Counted from the stretch's first letter, positions 26,009 to 35,621 are shown. The stretch is DNA of 53,096 nt from Colwellia sp. C1TZA3 (GCF_007954265.1 NZ_VOLS01000029.1:1-53096); one strand, 5' to 3'. Program-made: numbers and translations. Notes: generated by a model from the letters alone, not told the origin.

Positions 26009-26710
26009 TCAATTAAATTCAATAAACATGTTAGCAGTAAGGCGCCCTTCTTCAGGATTTGAACTAAGATCCGTGTCGGTATTCACTAAGCTTGAATGCA
26101 GTAATTGTCCCGGAAAAATAATTAAGCGATTTGGTTTGTAGGCTATTTTTTTATAACAAGTAAATTCACTATGTTGTTCATCGCAGTAGTCAAAAGTATT
26201 TGTATTTAATGAAGTAAAATAGTTATCAGCATGTTTTAAGTAAGTTTCTATACTTTGATTATCAATACGATCCAAGCCACTTTTATTATGTTTAAAAAAA
26301 GCGGTACCACCATGCTCATTCTTATTTATGTAATGAATAATAGCAATAAGATTAGGATTAGGTGTATCAAAATGCGGCCAAGATTGCATTGCCGAAAGTT
26401 CTTTAGGTTTCGTTGATATAAGTGAAAAATAATTGTCTTTTGGAGCCGGTTGTAAATTATTTGGCACTTTATACACTCGGTATAAAGCGTCCATCAATGG
26501 CTTTAAATAGCTAACTATAATGGATTTAGGGATTGCTGACCGATCCCCAGGATAATAGCTTATTTCATCTGGTTTAAATTGGCCATTTTCAACAATGTCA
26601 TTAACTAAGTCATCAACGTTTTCGATATAATTATCAAAAATAATTATTGGCGTTTTATCTTGTCCAATATATTCAATGCTAAATGTTGCTTGACGATTAA
26701 CCTTAATCAT
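26009..26710 (-). CDS. DUF6445-family protein, probable 2-oxoglutarate/Fe(II) oxygenase fold
   Basis: A 233-residue cytoplasmic protein that ends a five-gene set with halogenase-like, JmjC and SapC proteins (5 bases after the halogenase gene). I see the facial-triad pattern HxD...H plus a distal arginine: H113 and D115 in WPHFDTPN, H205 in GQLLHSSLVN and R223 in GRLTANMF. The spacing fits a prolyl-hydroxylase-type double-stranded beta helix, with GGTAFF and IIFPG as strands. This supports an Fe(II)/2-oxoglutarate oxygenase, though the family itself is uncharacterised. The substrate is unknown; the context points to a target linked with the TonB receptor. Confidence 0.8.
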   Translation of the reverse strand: MIKVNRQATFSIEYIGQDKTPIIIFDNYIENVDDLVNDIVENGQFKPDEISYYPGDRSAIPKSIIVSYLKPLMDALYRVYKVPNNLQPAPKDNYFSLISTKPKELSAMQSWPHFDTPNPNLIAIIHYINKNEHGGTAFFKHNKSGLDRIDNQSIETYLKHADNYFTSLNTNTFDYCDEQHSEFTCYKKIAYKPNRLIIFPGQLLHSSLVNTDTDLSSNPEEGRLTANMFIEFN

Positions 26711-26715
26711 AGATG

Positions 26716-28206
26716 TTAAGCTACCGTTGATTTACAATAATTTTTAATGAATTCATTATGATCAGGAAAACTATTTACACGGCGTTCAATGGTCATTTTT
26801 ATGTTATCTAAAAAGCTTTTTAATTCTGTATCAGACATCATGTTGACGATTTGGTGATAATACTTAGGCATTAGACCTTGTCCTATCATCACTTGAATCC
26901 AAGAGGTTTCGCCAAAAAGCTCGCGTTCAGTTTTATAAGCGTTACCGTTTTCTATAAATAAGTCGATGCGCTGTTGTAAGGTTTCAGGTATTTCCATATT
27001 TTTGCAGTAACGCCAAAAGGGACTATCCGCACGTTGTGTCACATGATAATGCAACACGATAAAGTCTCTAATGTTGTCTATTTCAAAACGCATTTTGTTA
27101 TTAAAATCGTCAATATTTGCTTGCTCCATATTTTTTGAAGGCAAGTTTTGCATTAAGCGAATAATACTCTGTTGAATTAAGTGAATACTCGTTGACTCAA
27201 GTGGCTCAATAAACCCACTAGAAAGCCCAACAGCAACACAGTTTTTGTTCCAATGTTTGCGACGTGTGCCCGTTTTAAATTTAATAACGCGAGGTTCGTT
27301 AAGCAACTCACCTTCTATGTTATTAAGTAGTAATTCTTTAGCGTCTTCGTCTGATAGATGTTTACTACAAAATACAACACCGTTACCCATTCTATTTTGT
27401 AACGGTATTTGCCATTGCCAACCTGCTTTATGAGCAATAGAACGAGTGTATGGTACTGTTTTCTTTTGTATTTTGGTCTGCACTGCAATAGCACTATCAC
27501 ACGGCAACCAATGGCTCCAATCTTCGTAGCCCGTATGTAAGGCTTGTTCAATCAACAATCCTTTAAAACCAGTACAATCGATGAATAAATCGCCTTCAAT
27601 AAGCTTACCGTTATCTAATGCTATTGATTGAATAAAGCCGTTCTCTTCATTAACGTTAACTTGATTAATTTTACCTTCAACACGTTTCACACCATGTTCT
27701 TCAGCCATAGCTCTTAAGAATTTAGCATATAACCCAGCATCAAGGTGATAAGCATAATTACGGTCTTGTTTCGGTACAACAGCAAATTTACCACGCCTAC
27801 TTGCTACATGTTCAGGACAATAGTCACCTATTTCGCTAACCATGCCCTGCTGTTTTCCTTTAACCCAAAAATGCTGAAAACCTGCCGCCCAGCAACCTTG
27901 ACCTAAATAACCAAAAGAATGAATGTAGTCTTGATTTACATCGCGCCAATTTTCAAAAGAAATACCTAACTTAAAAGTGGCGTTAGTTGCCTTCATTACA
28001 TCAGCTTCTTTTATTTTCAAAAGGTCATGAAATATATGTAATGTAGGAATAGTGGCTTCACCTACACCAACCGTAGGAATAAGATCTGACTCCACTAAGG
28101 TAATATTTAAATTTTTACCTAACAACTTACCAAATGCTGCCGCAGCCATCCAACCTGCCGTGCCACCGCCGGCAATAACCACATTCTTAATTGCTGATGA
28201 ATTCAT
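26716..28206 (-). CDS. Flavin-dependent tryptophan halogenase-family protein (first of two)
   Basis: A 496-residue FAD protein. The GGGTAGWMAA nucleotide motif is at residues 13-22 and GVGEATIP at 47-54. K79 in NATFKLGI lies where the halogenase catalytic lysine sits, and GWQWQIP at 262-268 is the WxWxIP motif that blocks monooxygenase activity in true halogenases. CTGFKGLLIE and VGLSSGFIEPLESTSIHLIQ are further family blocks. In sugar-uptake loci of this bacterial group these proteins are widespread but have no proven substrate. It is 5 bases from the DUF6445 gene and 54 from the JmjC gene. A cognate flavin reductase is not present in the window. Confidence 0.9.
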   Translation of the reverse strand: MNSSAIKNVVIAGGGTAGWMAAAAFGKLLGKNLNITLVESDLIPTVGVGEATIPTLHIFHDLLKIKEADVMKATNATFKLGISFENWRDVNQDYIHSFGYLGQGCWAAGFQHFWVKGKQQGMVSEIGDYCPEHVASRRGKFAVVPKQDRNYAYHLDAGLYAKFLRAMAEEHGVKRVEGKINQVNVNEENGFIQSIALDNGKLIEGDLFIDCTGFKGLLIEQALHTGYEDWSHWLPCDSAIAVQTKIQKKTVPYTRSIAHKAGWQWQIPLQNRMGNGVVFCSKHLSDEDAKELLLNNIEGELLNEPRVIKFKTGTRRKHWNKNCVAVGLSSGFIEPLESTSIHLIQQSIIRLMQNLPSKNMEQANIDDFNNKMRFEIDNIRDFIVLHYHVTQRADSPFWRYCKNMEIPETLQQRIDLFIENGNAYKTERELFGETSWIQVMIGQGLMPKYYHQIVNMMSDTELKSFLDNIKMTIERRVNSFPDHNEFIKNYCKSTVA

Positions 28207-28260
28207 GATGTAATTCCTACTCTGTTAATAATGTTAAAAGTGAGTGCATCTAAAATGGCA

Positions 28261-29277
28261 CTAACGTCTTAATTTGTTTTGTAAATTGGCTCTTAAACTT
28301 CGCGCTTGTAATTCGTTTAACGGGCTGTCAAGAATGCTTTTTGCACTGTTTATAATATGATTAAAGTTATCTTTATCATGCTCAAAAACATAATGGTCAA
28401 ATAAATGCTTCCATGCATTACGCTGTGCTTTAGGTAAATCTCTAATACTTAATATGGCGTGATGAAGTGTATCGGTAGGATTGCCCATATAGGCTGGGCT
28501 TGTCCTCCACCAATGGTTAAGGAGTACGTTAAGATCACCCAACCCTTCTACATGATGAAACCACATACTAGGCAATAAAATAGCATCACCTGCTTCGAGT
28601 TCTACAACCATAGCAGTATCGATAGCTGCTTTAAACTTAGGGTATTTCTCAAAGTCAGGTTGATCAAAGTCAACCATACTAATTGGCTGACCACCGGGCG
28701 CTTTGTCTAATGGCCCACAATAAAGATTTTTTATTTGGTCAGGTGGAAATAAAGTAAAACGCCTTTTACCTACTACACAACAGGCTAAGTTTTGTAAGAA
28801 ATCAAAATGTGCGGCAACCTTACTTTTATTACCTAACCAAATGTTATAAATGGCGTTAGACAATAATGGCGATGCTAATGTTTCTTCTACAAGGCTAGGC
28901 AATATTTGTTTAATACTGGTTGAACCTATATAAATAGTTTTAGGTACTTTAGCATTAGCTTGTTCGAGTATTTCAGTTAATACGTCGCTTAATATTTGCG
29001 TTTTAGTTTGAAAGTTAAAACCACTCATATCATCATTATAAAAAATACGCCCTTGCTCTTTAGCCTCTAAATAGCAAGCATTAATGGCAATACCTTTTTC
29101 CATTTTTTTAAGGTATTTAACCGCTTGCTCGTTAGACTGTTGTGCTGCTTTAACAATAGGCCAATCACTCCCAAAACCTTTAAGCACTAAAGGCTCGTCA
29201 GAAGTTAATATTGCTTCGCTAATATTACTCGGCGTTACGTCAAAAAGGGTTTTTACTGTATTTTTTATAAATAACAT
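28261..29277 (-). CDS. JmjC/cupin-8 Fe(II)-2-oxoglutarate oxygenase-like protein
   Basis: A 338-residue protein with the cupin-8/JmjC core. The iron site is suggested by H157 and D159 in AAHFDFLQN and by H241 or H242 in SMWFHHVEG. KRRFTLFPPDQIKNLY, a lysine-bearing strand that binds 2-oxoglutarate in the family, and NHWW complete the pattern. Members hydroxylate amino-acid side chains of proteins (FIH-like) or small molecules. It lies 9 bases after SapC and 54 before the first halogenase-like gene, so it is part of the same transcript. Together with two halogenase-like proteins it suggests protein or peptide oxidation. Confidence 0.88.
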   Translation of the reverse strand: MLFIKNTVKTLFDVTPSNISEAILTSDEPLVLKGFGSDWPIVKAAQQSNEQAVKYLKKMEKGIAINACYLEAKEQGRIFYNDDMSGFNFQTKTQILSDVLTEILEQANAKVPKTIYIGSTSIKQILPSLVEETLASPLLSNAIYNIWLGNKSKVAAHFDFLQNLACCVVGKRRFTLFPPDQIKNLYCGPLDKAPGGQPISMVDFDQPDFEKYPKFKAAIDTAMVVELEAGDAILLPSMWFHHVEGLGDLNVLLNHWWRTSPAYMGNPTDTLHHAILSIRDLPKAQRNAWKHLFDHYVFEHDKDNFNHIINSAKSILDSPLNELQARSLRANLQNKLRR

Positions 29278-29286
29278 AAATAATAA

Positions 29287-30015
29287 CTAAGCGGTTAGTT
29301 GAGCATTTTTTCGTGCGACTAAGTCATGGATGTGTACTTGTGATGCAATCACCATATACACAGCTTGGAGGAACCCTGCGTTGTGTAATCTTATTAATTT
29401 GTCTTGTGATAGATTATTTAAATTATCTTCATTAATGGTATAAAAGCCCATTAACTGGTTTTTACTACCGTCATTTAATTCAATATCTAAAGTCACTGAT
29501 TCCAATAATTCACATGTAACCATCGCTTCTATGAAGTCATCATTTTCTTGTAAACCAATATGCAATGCTTCTAAAACATTAGCCATATGTTCTAAATAAT
29601 CGCTGTTACCGCCATACTCTAAAAATAAATCTATACCTTGATCTGTACTTACTTTAGGGGAATCTAAGTCAATGGTAATAACACGCTCTTGCTCGTTTAC
29701 GCCATCTTTTACTACGCTCTGTTGCGCTATATAAAAAGGCAGTCGTTGTACCGCTAACGGAATATAGGCTGCGTCCCACTTGCTTTCTTTTAAAAATAAA
29801 TTACCTTCATCTTCAAAACCAAACAAAGTAATTGGCATAAACTGCCCAGTGTTACTGTCTTTTTGAAATAAGATAGGATAATGCGCTTGAGCACTTCTAA
29901 ACTCAATAGGAAAGGTTTGTGCATACCATACGTTATCGCCCATTGCCGCTGAACATTCACCATTAATTTTTAAATTTTTATGTTCAATATTATTTAGTAG
30001 TACATGGTTTGCCAT
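29287..30015 (-). CDS. SapC-family protein
   Basis: A 242-residue protein with the SapC/Pass1 features: a HYPILFQKDSNTGQFMPITLFGFEDEGNLFL block (written in part) where FGFE..EN-like residues recur, a central YIPLAVQRLPFYI, and a C-terminal segment on L.GFYTINEDNLNNL. There is no signal peptide. The name comes from a Campylobacter surface-layer export gene and does not prove export here. In gammaproteobacterial TonB-receptor loci it almost always travels with halogenase-like and cupin-8 genes. Its role is unknown; a carrier or substrate of the neighbouring oxygenases is one idea. Confidence 0.88.
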   Translation of the reverse strand: MANHVLLNNIEHKNLKINGECSAAMGDNVWYAQTFPIEFRSAQAHYPILFQKDSNTGQFMPITLFGFEDEGNLFLKESKWDAAYIPLAVQRLPFYIAQQSVVKDGVNEQERVITIDLDSPKVSTDQGIDLFLEYGGNSDYLEHMANVLEALHIGLQENDDFIEAMVTCELLESVTLDIELNDGSKNQLMGFYTINEDNLNNLSQDKLIRLHNAGFLQAVYMVIASQVHIHDLVARKNAQLTA

Positions 30016-30091
30016 GAAATTCCCCGTTATAGTTTTGTAATTGTTATTTTTATTTTATAAGTTCTTTGTTATTTACGTATAGATCACCAAG

Positions 30092-31690
30092 TTAAATGTT
30101 TGTTAAACCATACTGTTTTATTTTATTAATAAGGTCTCTGTTAGTCCCCATCGCTTTAACCAATTGTTGTCGTTTATTTTGTATATCGGATAACACTTGA
30201 TGCATTAATTGCTCGTTCTGATTATTTACCCTTAATCGCTCAGTTGTAAAATTCATACCATACAAAACATACTGATAACTTGCTGCAGGAAACAATGGGT
30301 TATTATGTGGAATATCGTATGAAGATGGTGATTGAAACTTCCATAATTCCAACATATTTTGTAAAGATTGAGGGATCGTTAACGGATCTTTATTATCAAG
30401 CCAATAGCTAGAGTCTATTCGTTTAGATAGCACATAATGCAATTTTAAAAACTCAATAATTTGCTGCCAATGCTGAGTGAACTTTTCATTAAAGCGTTTG
30501 GCTGTTATCTCCATAGTGAGTTTAGTTGTTGGTAATTGTTCGCTGATCATTTGAGCGGCTTGTTCAACCATAGCTAAAGCCGAAGCTTCTAAGGGCTCAA
30601 TAAAGCCTGCTGACATTCCTACAGCAACGCAGTTACGATGCCAAAACTTTTTATAGTAACCAGGGGTAAAGGATAATTTTCTTATAGAATGATCATCAAT
30701 ATTTACACTTGTTCCCGACTGTTTTATATATTGTAGTAATTCTTGTTTAGCGTTTTCATCGCTGGTATGGCGACTAGAAAACACATGACCGACACCACGA
30801 CGAGATTGTAAACCTATATCCCAAATCCAACCGGCTGTTTGTGCAGTTGAAAGCGTACTTGAAGCAATCGTTGCTTCTGGGTTTTCATATGGAATCTGAA
30901 CAGCAAGCGCAGAGTCGTTAAACAATACAGATTTTTTTGAACAAAATTCAATATTATAATGCTTACCTAACAATAGTGATTGCGAACCTGAACAATCAAC
31001 AAATAAATCCCCTTCAATAACGCCTGCTATGTCGGTACTTAGAGAAGAAATATCACCAACTTTATCATTATTTATTTGAGTAATATGGGCTGAAATATAC
31101 TGAACACCCAGTTTATTTAAACAGTGAGCTTTTAGTAGTTCAGCAAATTTAGTGGCATTTAAATGATAACCATAATTAGCCACATAATCGTAAACTTTAT
31201 GAGTAATTTGTTTTGGCGCTAAATTTTTTTCACACAATATAGACTGAAAACATACTTGCTGTGCAAAAGTTTGAGACGATGAAACTAACGAAGACTGTTC
31301 ACCAATATATGCACCTAAATCTAATTTATTGATCCCTGCGGGGAGAGAAAAAGGATGAAAGTAAGCATTATCTAAAGGATGAGTTGCAACGTCCTCGTCA
31401 GGCAGCTTTTCCCAATTGACAAATTTAGACGCTTGTTTAAAACTTGCATCACAATAAGTAAATAAATCAGCCTCATTAATACCTATTGTTTTTAAGGTTT
31501 CTCGCATTGAAGGCCAAGTACCTTCACCTACTCCTATCGTAGGAACATTAGGAGACTCAATAACAGTGATTGATAATGAAGTAGAATTAGCGGCTAAATG
31601 TTTAGCCGCAATTAATCCTGCAGTAATCCAACCTGCTGTGCCGCCACCAATAATAACTATTTTTTTTATTTCTGATTGCATCTGTACCAC
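30092..31690 (-). CDS. Flavin-dependent halogenase-family protein (second, with altered WxWxIP motif)
   Basis: A 532-residue relative of the first halogenase-like protein. GGGTAGWITA at 15-24, GVGEGTWPSM at 53-62 and K85 in DASFKQAS match the FAD and catalytic-lysine sites. The family motif reads GWIWDIG (287-293), with G in place of the final P, an unusual change. FIEPLEASALAMVEQAAQMI is the conserved late helix. The start could be the ATG three codons later (MQSEIKK). It heads the five-gene set and lies 616 bases after the TonB receptor gene on the same strand, so receptor and oxygenase genes may be separate transcripts split by a terminator. Confidence 0.88.
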   Translation of the reverse strand: MVQMQSEIKKIVIIGGGTAGWITAGLIAAKHLAANSTSLSITVIESPNVPTIGVGEGTWPSMRETLKTIGINEADLFTYCDASFKQASKFVNWEKLPDEDVATHPLDNAYFHPFSLPAGINKLDLGAYIGEQSSLVSSSQTFAQQVCFQSILCEKNLAPKQITHKVYDYVANYGYHLNATKFAELLKAHCLNKLGVQYISAHITQINNDKVGDISSLSTDIAGVIEGDLFVDCSGSQSLLLGKHYNIEFCSKKSVLFNDSALAVQIPYENPEATIASSTLSTAQTAGWIWDIGLQSRRGVGHVFSSRHTSDENAKQELLQYIKQSGTSVNIDDHSIRKLSFTPGYYKKFWHRNCVAVGMSAGFIEPLEASALAMVEQAAQMISEQLPTTKLTMEITAKRFNEKFTQHWQQIIEFLKLHYVLSKRIDSSYWLDNKDPLTIPQSLQNMLELWKFQSPSSYDIPHNNPLFPAASYQYVLYGMNFTTERLRVNNQNEQLMHQVLSDIQNKRQQLVKAMGTNRDLINKIKQYGLTNI

Positions 31691-32306
31691 TTAACCATTC
31701 AAGAAACGTAAACTTGCTATCCCTGTCATCAATAAATTTTTAATGCTTTAACTTATTCACTCACTCACTCACTAACAACTTAAAGTTTATTTGACTATAA
31801 CAAGTAAGTAATTGAATTACTAGTCAAGGTGATCAAGGACAGATTATTAAGTGATCCCAACTCGGCTAATATATTTTTAATGATTTTAAATAAGTTAAAA
31901 AGTACTCTTTCAACTTATGCGCTAGCTAGATAGTTTTTATTACTCCAAGTTAAATTTCGCGTCAATAGTTGGTCTATTTCAAGTAGGTTTAACGATGAAA
32001 TCAGGAAAGTATCTGCCAGAAAAACATCTATTAAGCCGGGTTCTTATATGGTTAAGTAAATAAAGAAGCAATAACTATAATAAGGTAAACTTTAGTGCCT
32101 GTTGAGTTATTTTTCCAATAGTAAGCTTATATATCCATTTCACTTGAAGATGCTTGTTTCATAAAATCGAAGTGGAAATTGGGGAAATGCCAAATAGATT
32201 AATATAACTAAATCAACAAAAATAAGCATAAAAAAAAAGCCACTATAAAAGCGGCTTTTGATTATGTTTAACTTAGGTTAAAAACTTTATTTACATACTG
32301 TAAATA
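31691..32306. other. Leader region of the halogenase-like operon, with receptor terminator
   Basis: No gene is seen in these 616 bases. The receptor's terminator lies at 32231-32259, so the halogenase-like operon should have its own promoter in 31700-32200. AT-rich tracts are frequent there, and I cannot single out one -35/-10 pair. Confidence 0.5.
32231..32259 (-). terminator. Rho-independent terminator of the TonB receptor gene
   Basis: On the minus strand AAAAGCC pairs with GGCTTTT around an 11-nt loop (CGCTTTTATAG region) and a run of eight T follows directly. It begins about 48 bases after the receptor stop. Confidence 0.85.
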
Positions 32307-35300
32307 TTAAAAGTTATATCTAGCACCTAAAGCGTAACGAGCACCCGTTTGTGTTAACTGATAAGTCAATTGACTTACACGACCTACGTTTTTAGTGTAT
32401 TCATCAGTAATGTTAATACCTTCGAAAAATACAGTTAACCCTTCAACAGATGGGATCTCATAACTGACATTGAAATCAAGTTGAGAATAAGCTTCTGTAT
32501 AAATAGGTGCTGTTAAATCAGAATTTATACGACGTTCAGTTAAGTACTTATCACGCCAGTTATAAGCTATACGTGCTTGGAAGCCGTTTTTGTCATAAAA
32601 GGCAACAACGTTAGCTGTATCACTCAAGCCTTGTAAAGCTTCAGTATCATCAAGAGAAGTATTATCGTATGCGAGGTCGGTATCAACCATAGTATAGTTA
32701 AATATACCACCAAAACCTGAGTCACCAAATAAGTGTTGAACGTTAAACTCTAAACCATCAACCGTGTATTTGTTATCACCATTTACAGGAACATTAAGAC
32801 CAAATGTTACTGTGTTATCGGTAAGTGGGTCACCAATTATGGTACCGCCATCTAACTCACCAAGCTCGTCAAATTTAGGTTGTACATTTGGATCATCAGC
32901 ATAATTTTCGAATATATAAGTACGAAGTTGTTGATTTGTAGCTCCTGGACCTAAAGCGGTTACAGCTGCGTCAAATTTCTCACCATCTAATGGATTTGGT
33001 AAATCATAAATTTGCGAATCTACGTTTGTCGTTGTTATCCAGTTAGTTACGTCTTTTCTGAAGTAACCTAAAGATACATAGCTACCTTCTTCGTAATACC
33101 ATTCAGCTGAAAAATCAAAGTTAACAGACTCTAAAGGTTTAAGTTCAGGGTTACCTGTACTTCCTGAATAACCACTTAAGCTACCACCCGTGTTAACTGA
33201 TGTTCCACCTTGTAAGCTATTATAGCTTGCGCGGGAAATTGTTTTACTTAATGCTGTTCTTAGCGTTATATCGTCTGTTACTTCTAAATTAATATTTAAA
33301 GCAGGTAAAACATAACTGTAATCAGCCTTTTTAACTTGTGTTTCTATACCTGTAACACCCGTAACAGCTGTTGAAGTTGCTTCACTCCATATAACACTAC
33401 TATAACCTGGTGCAGTTGCTTTAGAATCTACTTTGGTTTTTTCATAACGAAGACCTAAGTATGCACTGAACGGCATGACGCCAATTTCGCTTTCATAATT
33501 AAATTGAAAGAATAATGATGTGGTTTTTTCTTCAGTAAAACGGTTAGTATCTGCATCAAAGTTAGATGATGGACAGAAATGACCTTCACCATTTGGCCCT
33601 GCTGAAGCACCTGCTGGAGCTAAACAATCACCCCATAACGTATCAACATTTGCAAACGGATCTGCAAATTCTGCTGCGCGTACTATTTCATCAAAATCAG
33701 CAAAGAATATACGATTGAATAAATCATATTCTGACTGTGTTGCTGTGCCGTCAAAGTTACCGGGGCTTTCTTGGAACTTATCTAAGATAGTATCTTCGCG
33801 CCAATTAATATCAGCAAAATCACCTGCAACACCTACACCACCCCAATCAGCACGCTGTACTTGAGTATGACGATAATGGTTATTAACCGTATTAACACCC
33901 GCACCAAAATCAATACTTAAGTTGTTGTTAATAAAGTACTCACCACTTAATTGTGTTTGGTTAACTTCAGAAGAGTATTTATCGTTCGCAAACCAACTAC
34001 CTGATAAACGCATAGTTTCAGGATTAAATGATTCAATATCACCAGTTGCTATCCCAGGTAAACCACCCGTTAAATCAACACCTGTACGAGTACGAGTATA
34101 TGAAGGTAATTGAATGTTGTTACCTGTACCGTGGCGTGGATCAGTTGCCCCCATAGAAGCTTTAGAATCATGATGATCTAATGTAAGTGTCAGTGCATCA
34201 TTAACTAGCCACTCAATATTTAAACCGATTGAATCAGTTTTTTCTTCACGTCCCCAAGAACCAACAGTTAACGAGCTATCTTTAAGATCTGCATCACTGT
34301 TAATTTCATAAATTTCAGAGTAAATAAGCGGATAAGCATTAGGTTCACCGGCCCAAACTGATTCACTTCTATCACCAGCATAATTGAACCATACCGAAGC
34401 ATCAGTATGCTGTGTTTCAACCGTGTTACGTACTAAAGTATAATCTAAAGTTGCGGTAATATTGTCTACAGGTCGGTATTGTAAAACTAGTTGACCATTA
34501 ACACGTTCACGTTGACGTTCTTCAAATACATAACGTGGTTGTTGAGGGTTTGAATAAATACCGCTAGTTGGTCTATTTGTACCACCTGCTTCACCAGCAG
34601 GTACACCACCCCAACCTGTATTTGTGTATTCACTTCCTCTGTAACCTTGAGAGTCAGTAAATTGTTGCATTCCACTTTCACGTTCTTGGTAGCTACCAGA
34701 AATAGAAACACCAAATGTTTCATCTGCAGAAGTAGTTGAGTAAATACCACTTAACTCTGGTGTAGTACTACCTTGCTCTGTTGAGGTATCTTCAACAAGT
34801 TTTACACCTAACGATGCTTTTGTTTCTTTATAATTTAGTGGTTTATGAGTTTGCAAATCAATTGTTGCACCAATACCACCTGAGGTAACGGCTGCATTTG
34901 ATGTTTTATAAACGGTTACTGCTGAAACACTTTCAGAGGCAATATTAGCAAAATCAAATGTTCTGTTACCGGTTGTGGTTGGTAGCTGGCGACCGTTTAA
35001 GGTAATTAAATTATTTGCTGCGCCAAAGCCGCGAACAGTTACTTGGCTACCTTCACCGTTGTCACGACTGATAGAAACACCCGTAATACGTTGAAGAGAT
35101 TCAGCTAAGTTGGTATCTGGAAACTTACCCATATCTTCTGCTGAAATAGCATCAACAATACCTTCAGAGCCACGTTTTAAATCCATAGCTCGCATTAAAC
35201 CGCCACGAATACCTGAAACCGTAATAACTTCTATATCTTTCGCTTCGCTTTCTTGTGCATAGCCCATAGTTGAGATGGACATTGAGCCAAGCGCCGCTAA

Positions 35301-35333
35301 GATGGAGGTAGTTAATATCTTTTTATTAAACAT
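32307..35333 (-). CDS. TonB-dependent outer-membrane receptor of the Xanthomonas/Caulobacter type
   Basis: A 1008-residue receptor with a signal peptide (up to MGYAQ near residue 27). A TonB-box-like EVITVSG follows, then the plug with SAEDMGKFPDTNLAESLQRI and GVSISRDNGEGSQVTVRGFG, hallmarks of the TIGR01782 group used for sugar polymers. The barrel ends in ALGARYNF with the expected terminal F. It should import xylo-oligosaccharides or a related glycan, based on the nearby GH10/GH43 genes, although the ligand is not encoded in the sequence. A perfect 15-bp palindrome 34 bases upstream of the start may control it. Confidence 0.93.
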   Translation of the reverse strand: MFNKKILTTSILAALGSMSISTMGYAQESEAKDIEVITVSGIRGGLMRAMDLKRGSEGIVDAISAEDMGKFPDTNLAESLQRITGVSISRDNGEGSQVTVRGFGAANNLITLNGRQLPTTTGNRTFDFANIASESVSAVTVYKTSNAAVTSGGIGATIDLQTHKPLNYKETKASLGVKLVEDTSTEQGSTTPELSGIYSTTSADETFGVSISGSYQERESGMQQFTDSQGYRGSEYTNTGWGGVPAGEAGGTNRPTSGIYSNPQQPRYVFEERQRERVNGQLVLQYRPVDNITATLDYTLVRNTVETQHTDASVWFNYAGDRSESVWAGEPNAYPLIYSEIYEINSDADLKDSSLTVGSWGREEKTDSIGLNIEWLVNDALTLTLDHHDSKASMGATDPRHGTGNNIQLPSYTRTRTGVDLTGGLPGIATGDIESFNPETMRLSGSWFANDKYSSEVNQTQLSGEYFINNNLSIDFGAGVNTVNNHYRHTQVQRADWGGVGVAGDFADINWREDTILDKFQESPGNFDGTATQSEYDLFNRIFFADFDEIVRAAEFADPFANVDTLWGDCLAPAGASAGPNGEGHFCPSSNFDADTNRFTEEKTTSLFFQFNYESEIGVMPFSAYLGLRYEKTKVDSKATAPGYSSVIWSEATSTAVTGVTGIETQVKKADYSYVLPALNINLEVTDDITLRTALSKTISRASYNSLQGGTSVNTGGSLSGYSGSTGNPELKPLESVNFDFSAEWYYEEGSYVSLGYFRKDVTNWITTTNVDSQIYDLPNPLDGEKFDAAVTALGPGATNQQLRTYIFENYADDPNVQPKFDELGELDGGTIIGDPLTDNTVTFGLNVPVNGDNKYTVDGLEFNVQHLFGDSGFGGIFNYTMVDTDLAYDNTSLDDTEALQGLSDTANVVAFYDKNGFQARIAYNWRDKYLTERRINSDLTAPIYTEAYSQLDFNVSYEIPSVEGLTVFFEGINITDEYTKNVGRVSQLTYQLTQTGARYALGARYNF

Positions 35334-35366
35334 TTGATTCCCCTGATTTACATAATTATTTTATTA

Positions 35367-35381
35367 TTGTCAAAATGACAA
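35367..35381. promoter_or_regulatory. Candidate operator upstream of the TonB receptor gene
   Basis: TTGTCAAAATGACAA is a palindrome with two 6-base arms around AAA. A further TGACAA half-site lies about 35 bases farther upstream (near 35415). It does not match the LacI sites at 39394 and 43986, so another regulator is implied. Confidence 0.5.
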
Positions 35382-35621
35382 TTACATTACTATCACATTA
35401 TATTCAATATGACAATAAGATGTTTTGGCGAAAAAACATTCTATTACTTATGAAATTATTTTTTTGAAAACTAGAATAAAAATGCTTTAAACACTAAAAT
35501 AACTAAACTAAAAACAACGAATTCAGTGTTCTACATTAAATGATTGTTTTAATAAATTGAGCCTAGCCCAACACCAGAAAAGGTCTATTTGACCATATCT
35601 TACATAGGTAAATTTTTAGCC

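Noticed and set aside
28261-31690. A secondary-metabolite (halogenated natural product) cluster
   Set aside because: No synthetase, carrier or tailoring genes are present; the neighbours are a TonB receptor and glycosidases, and the SapC/JmjC company fits the sugar-locus cassette instead.
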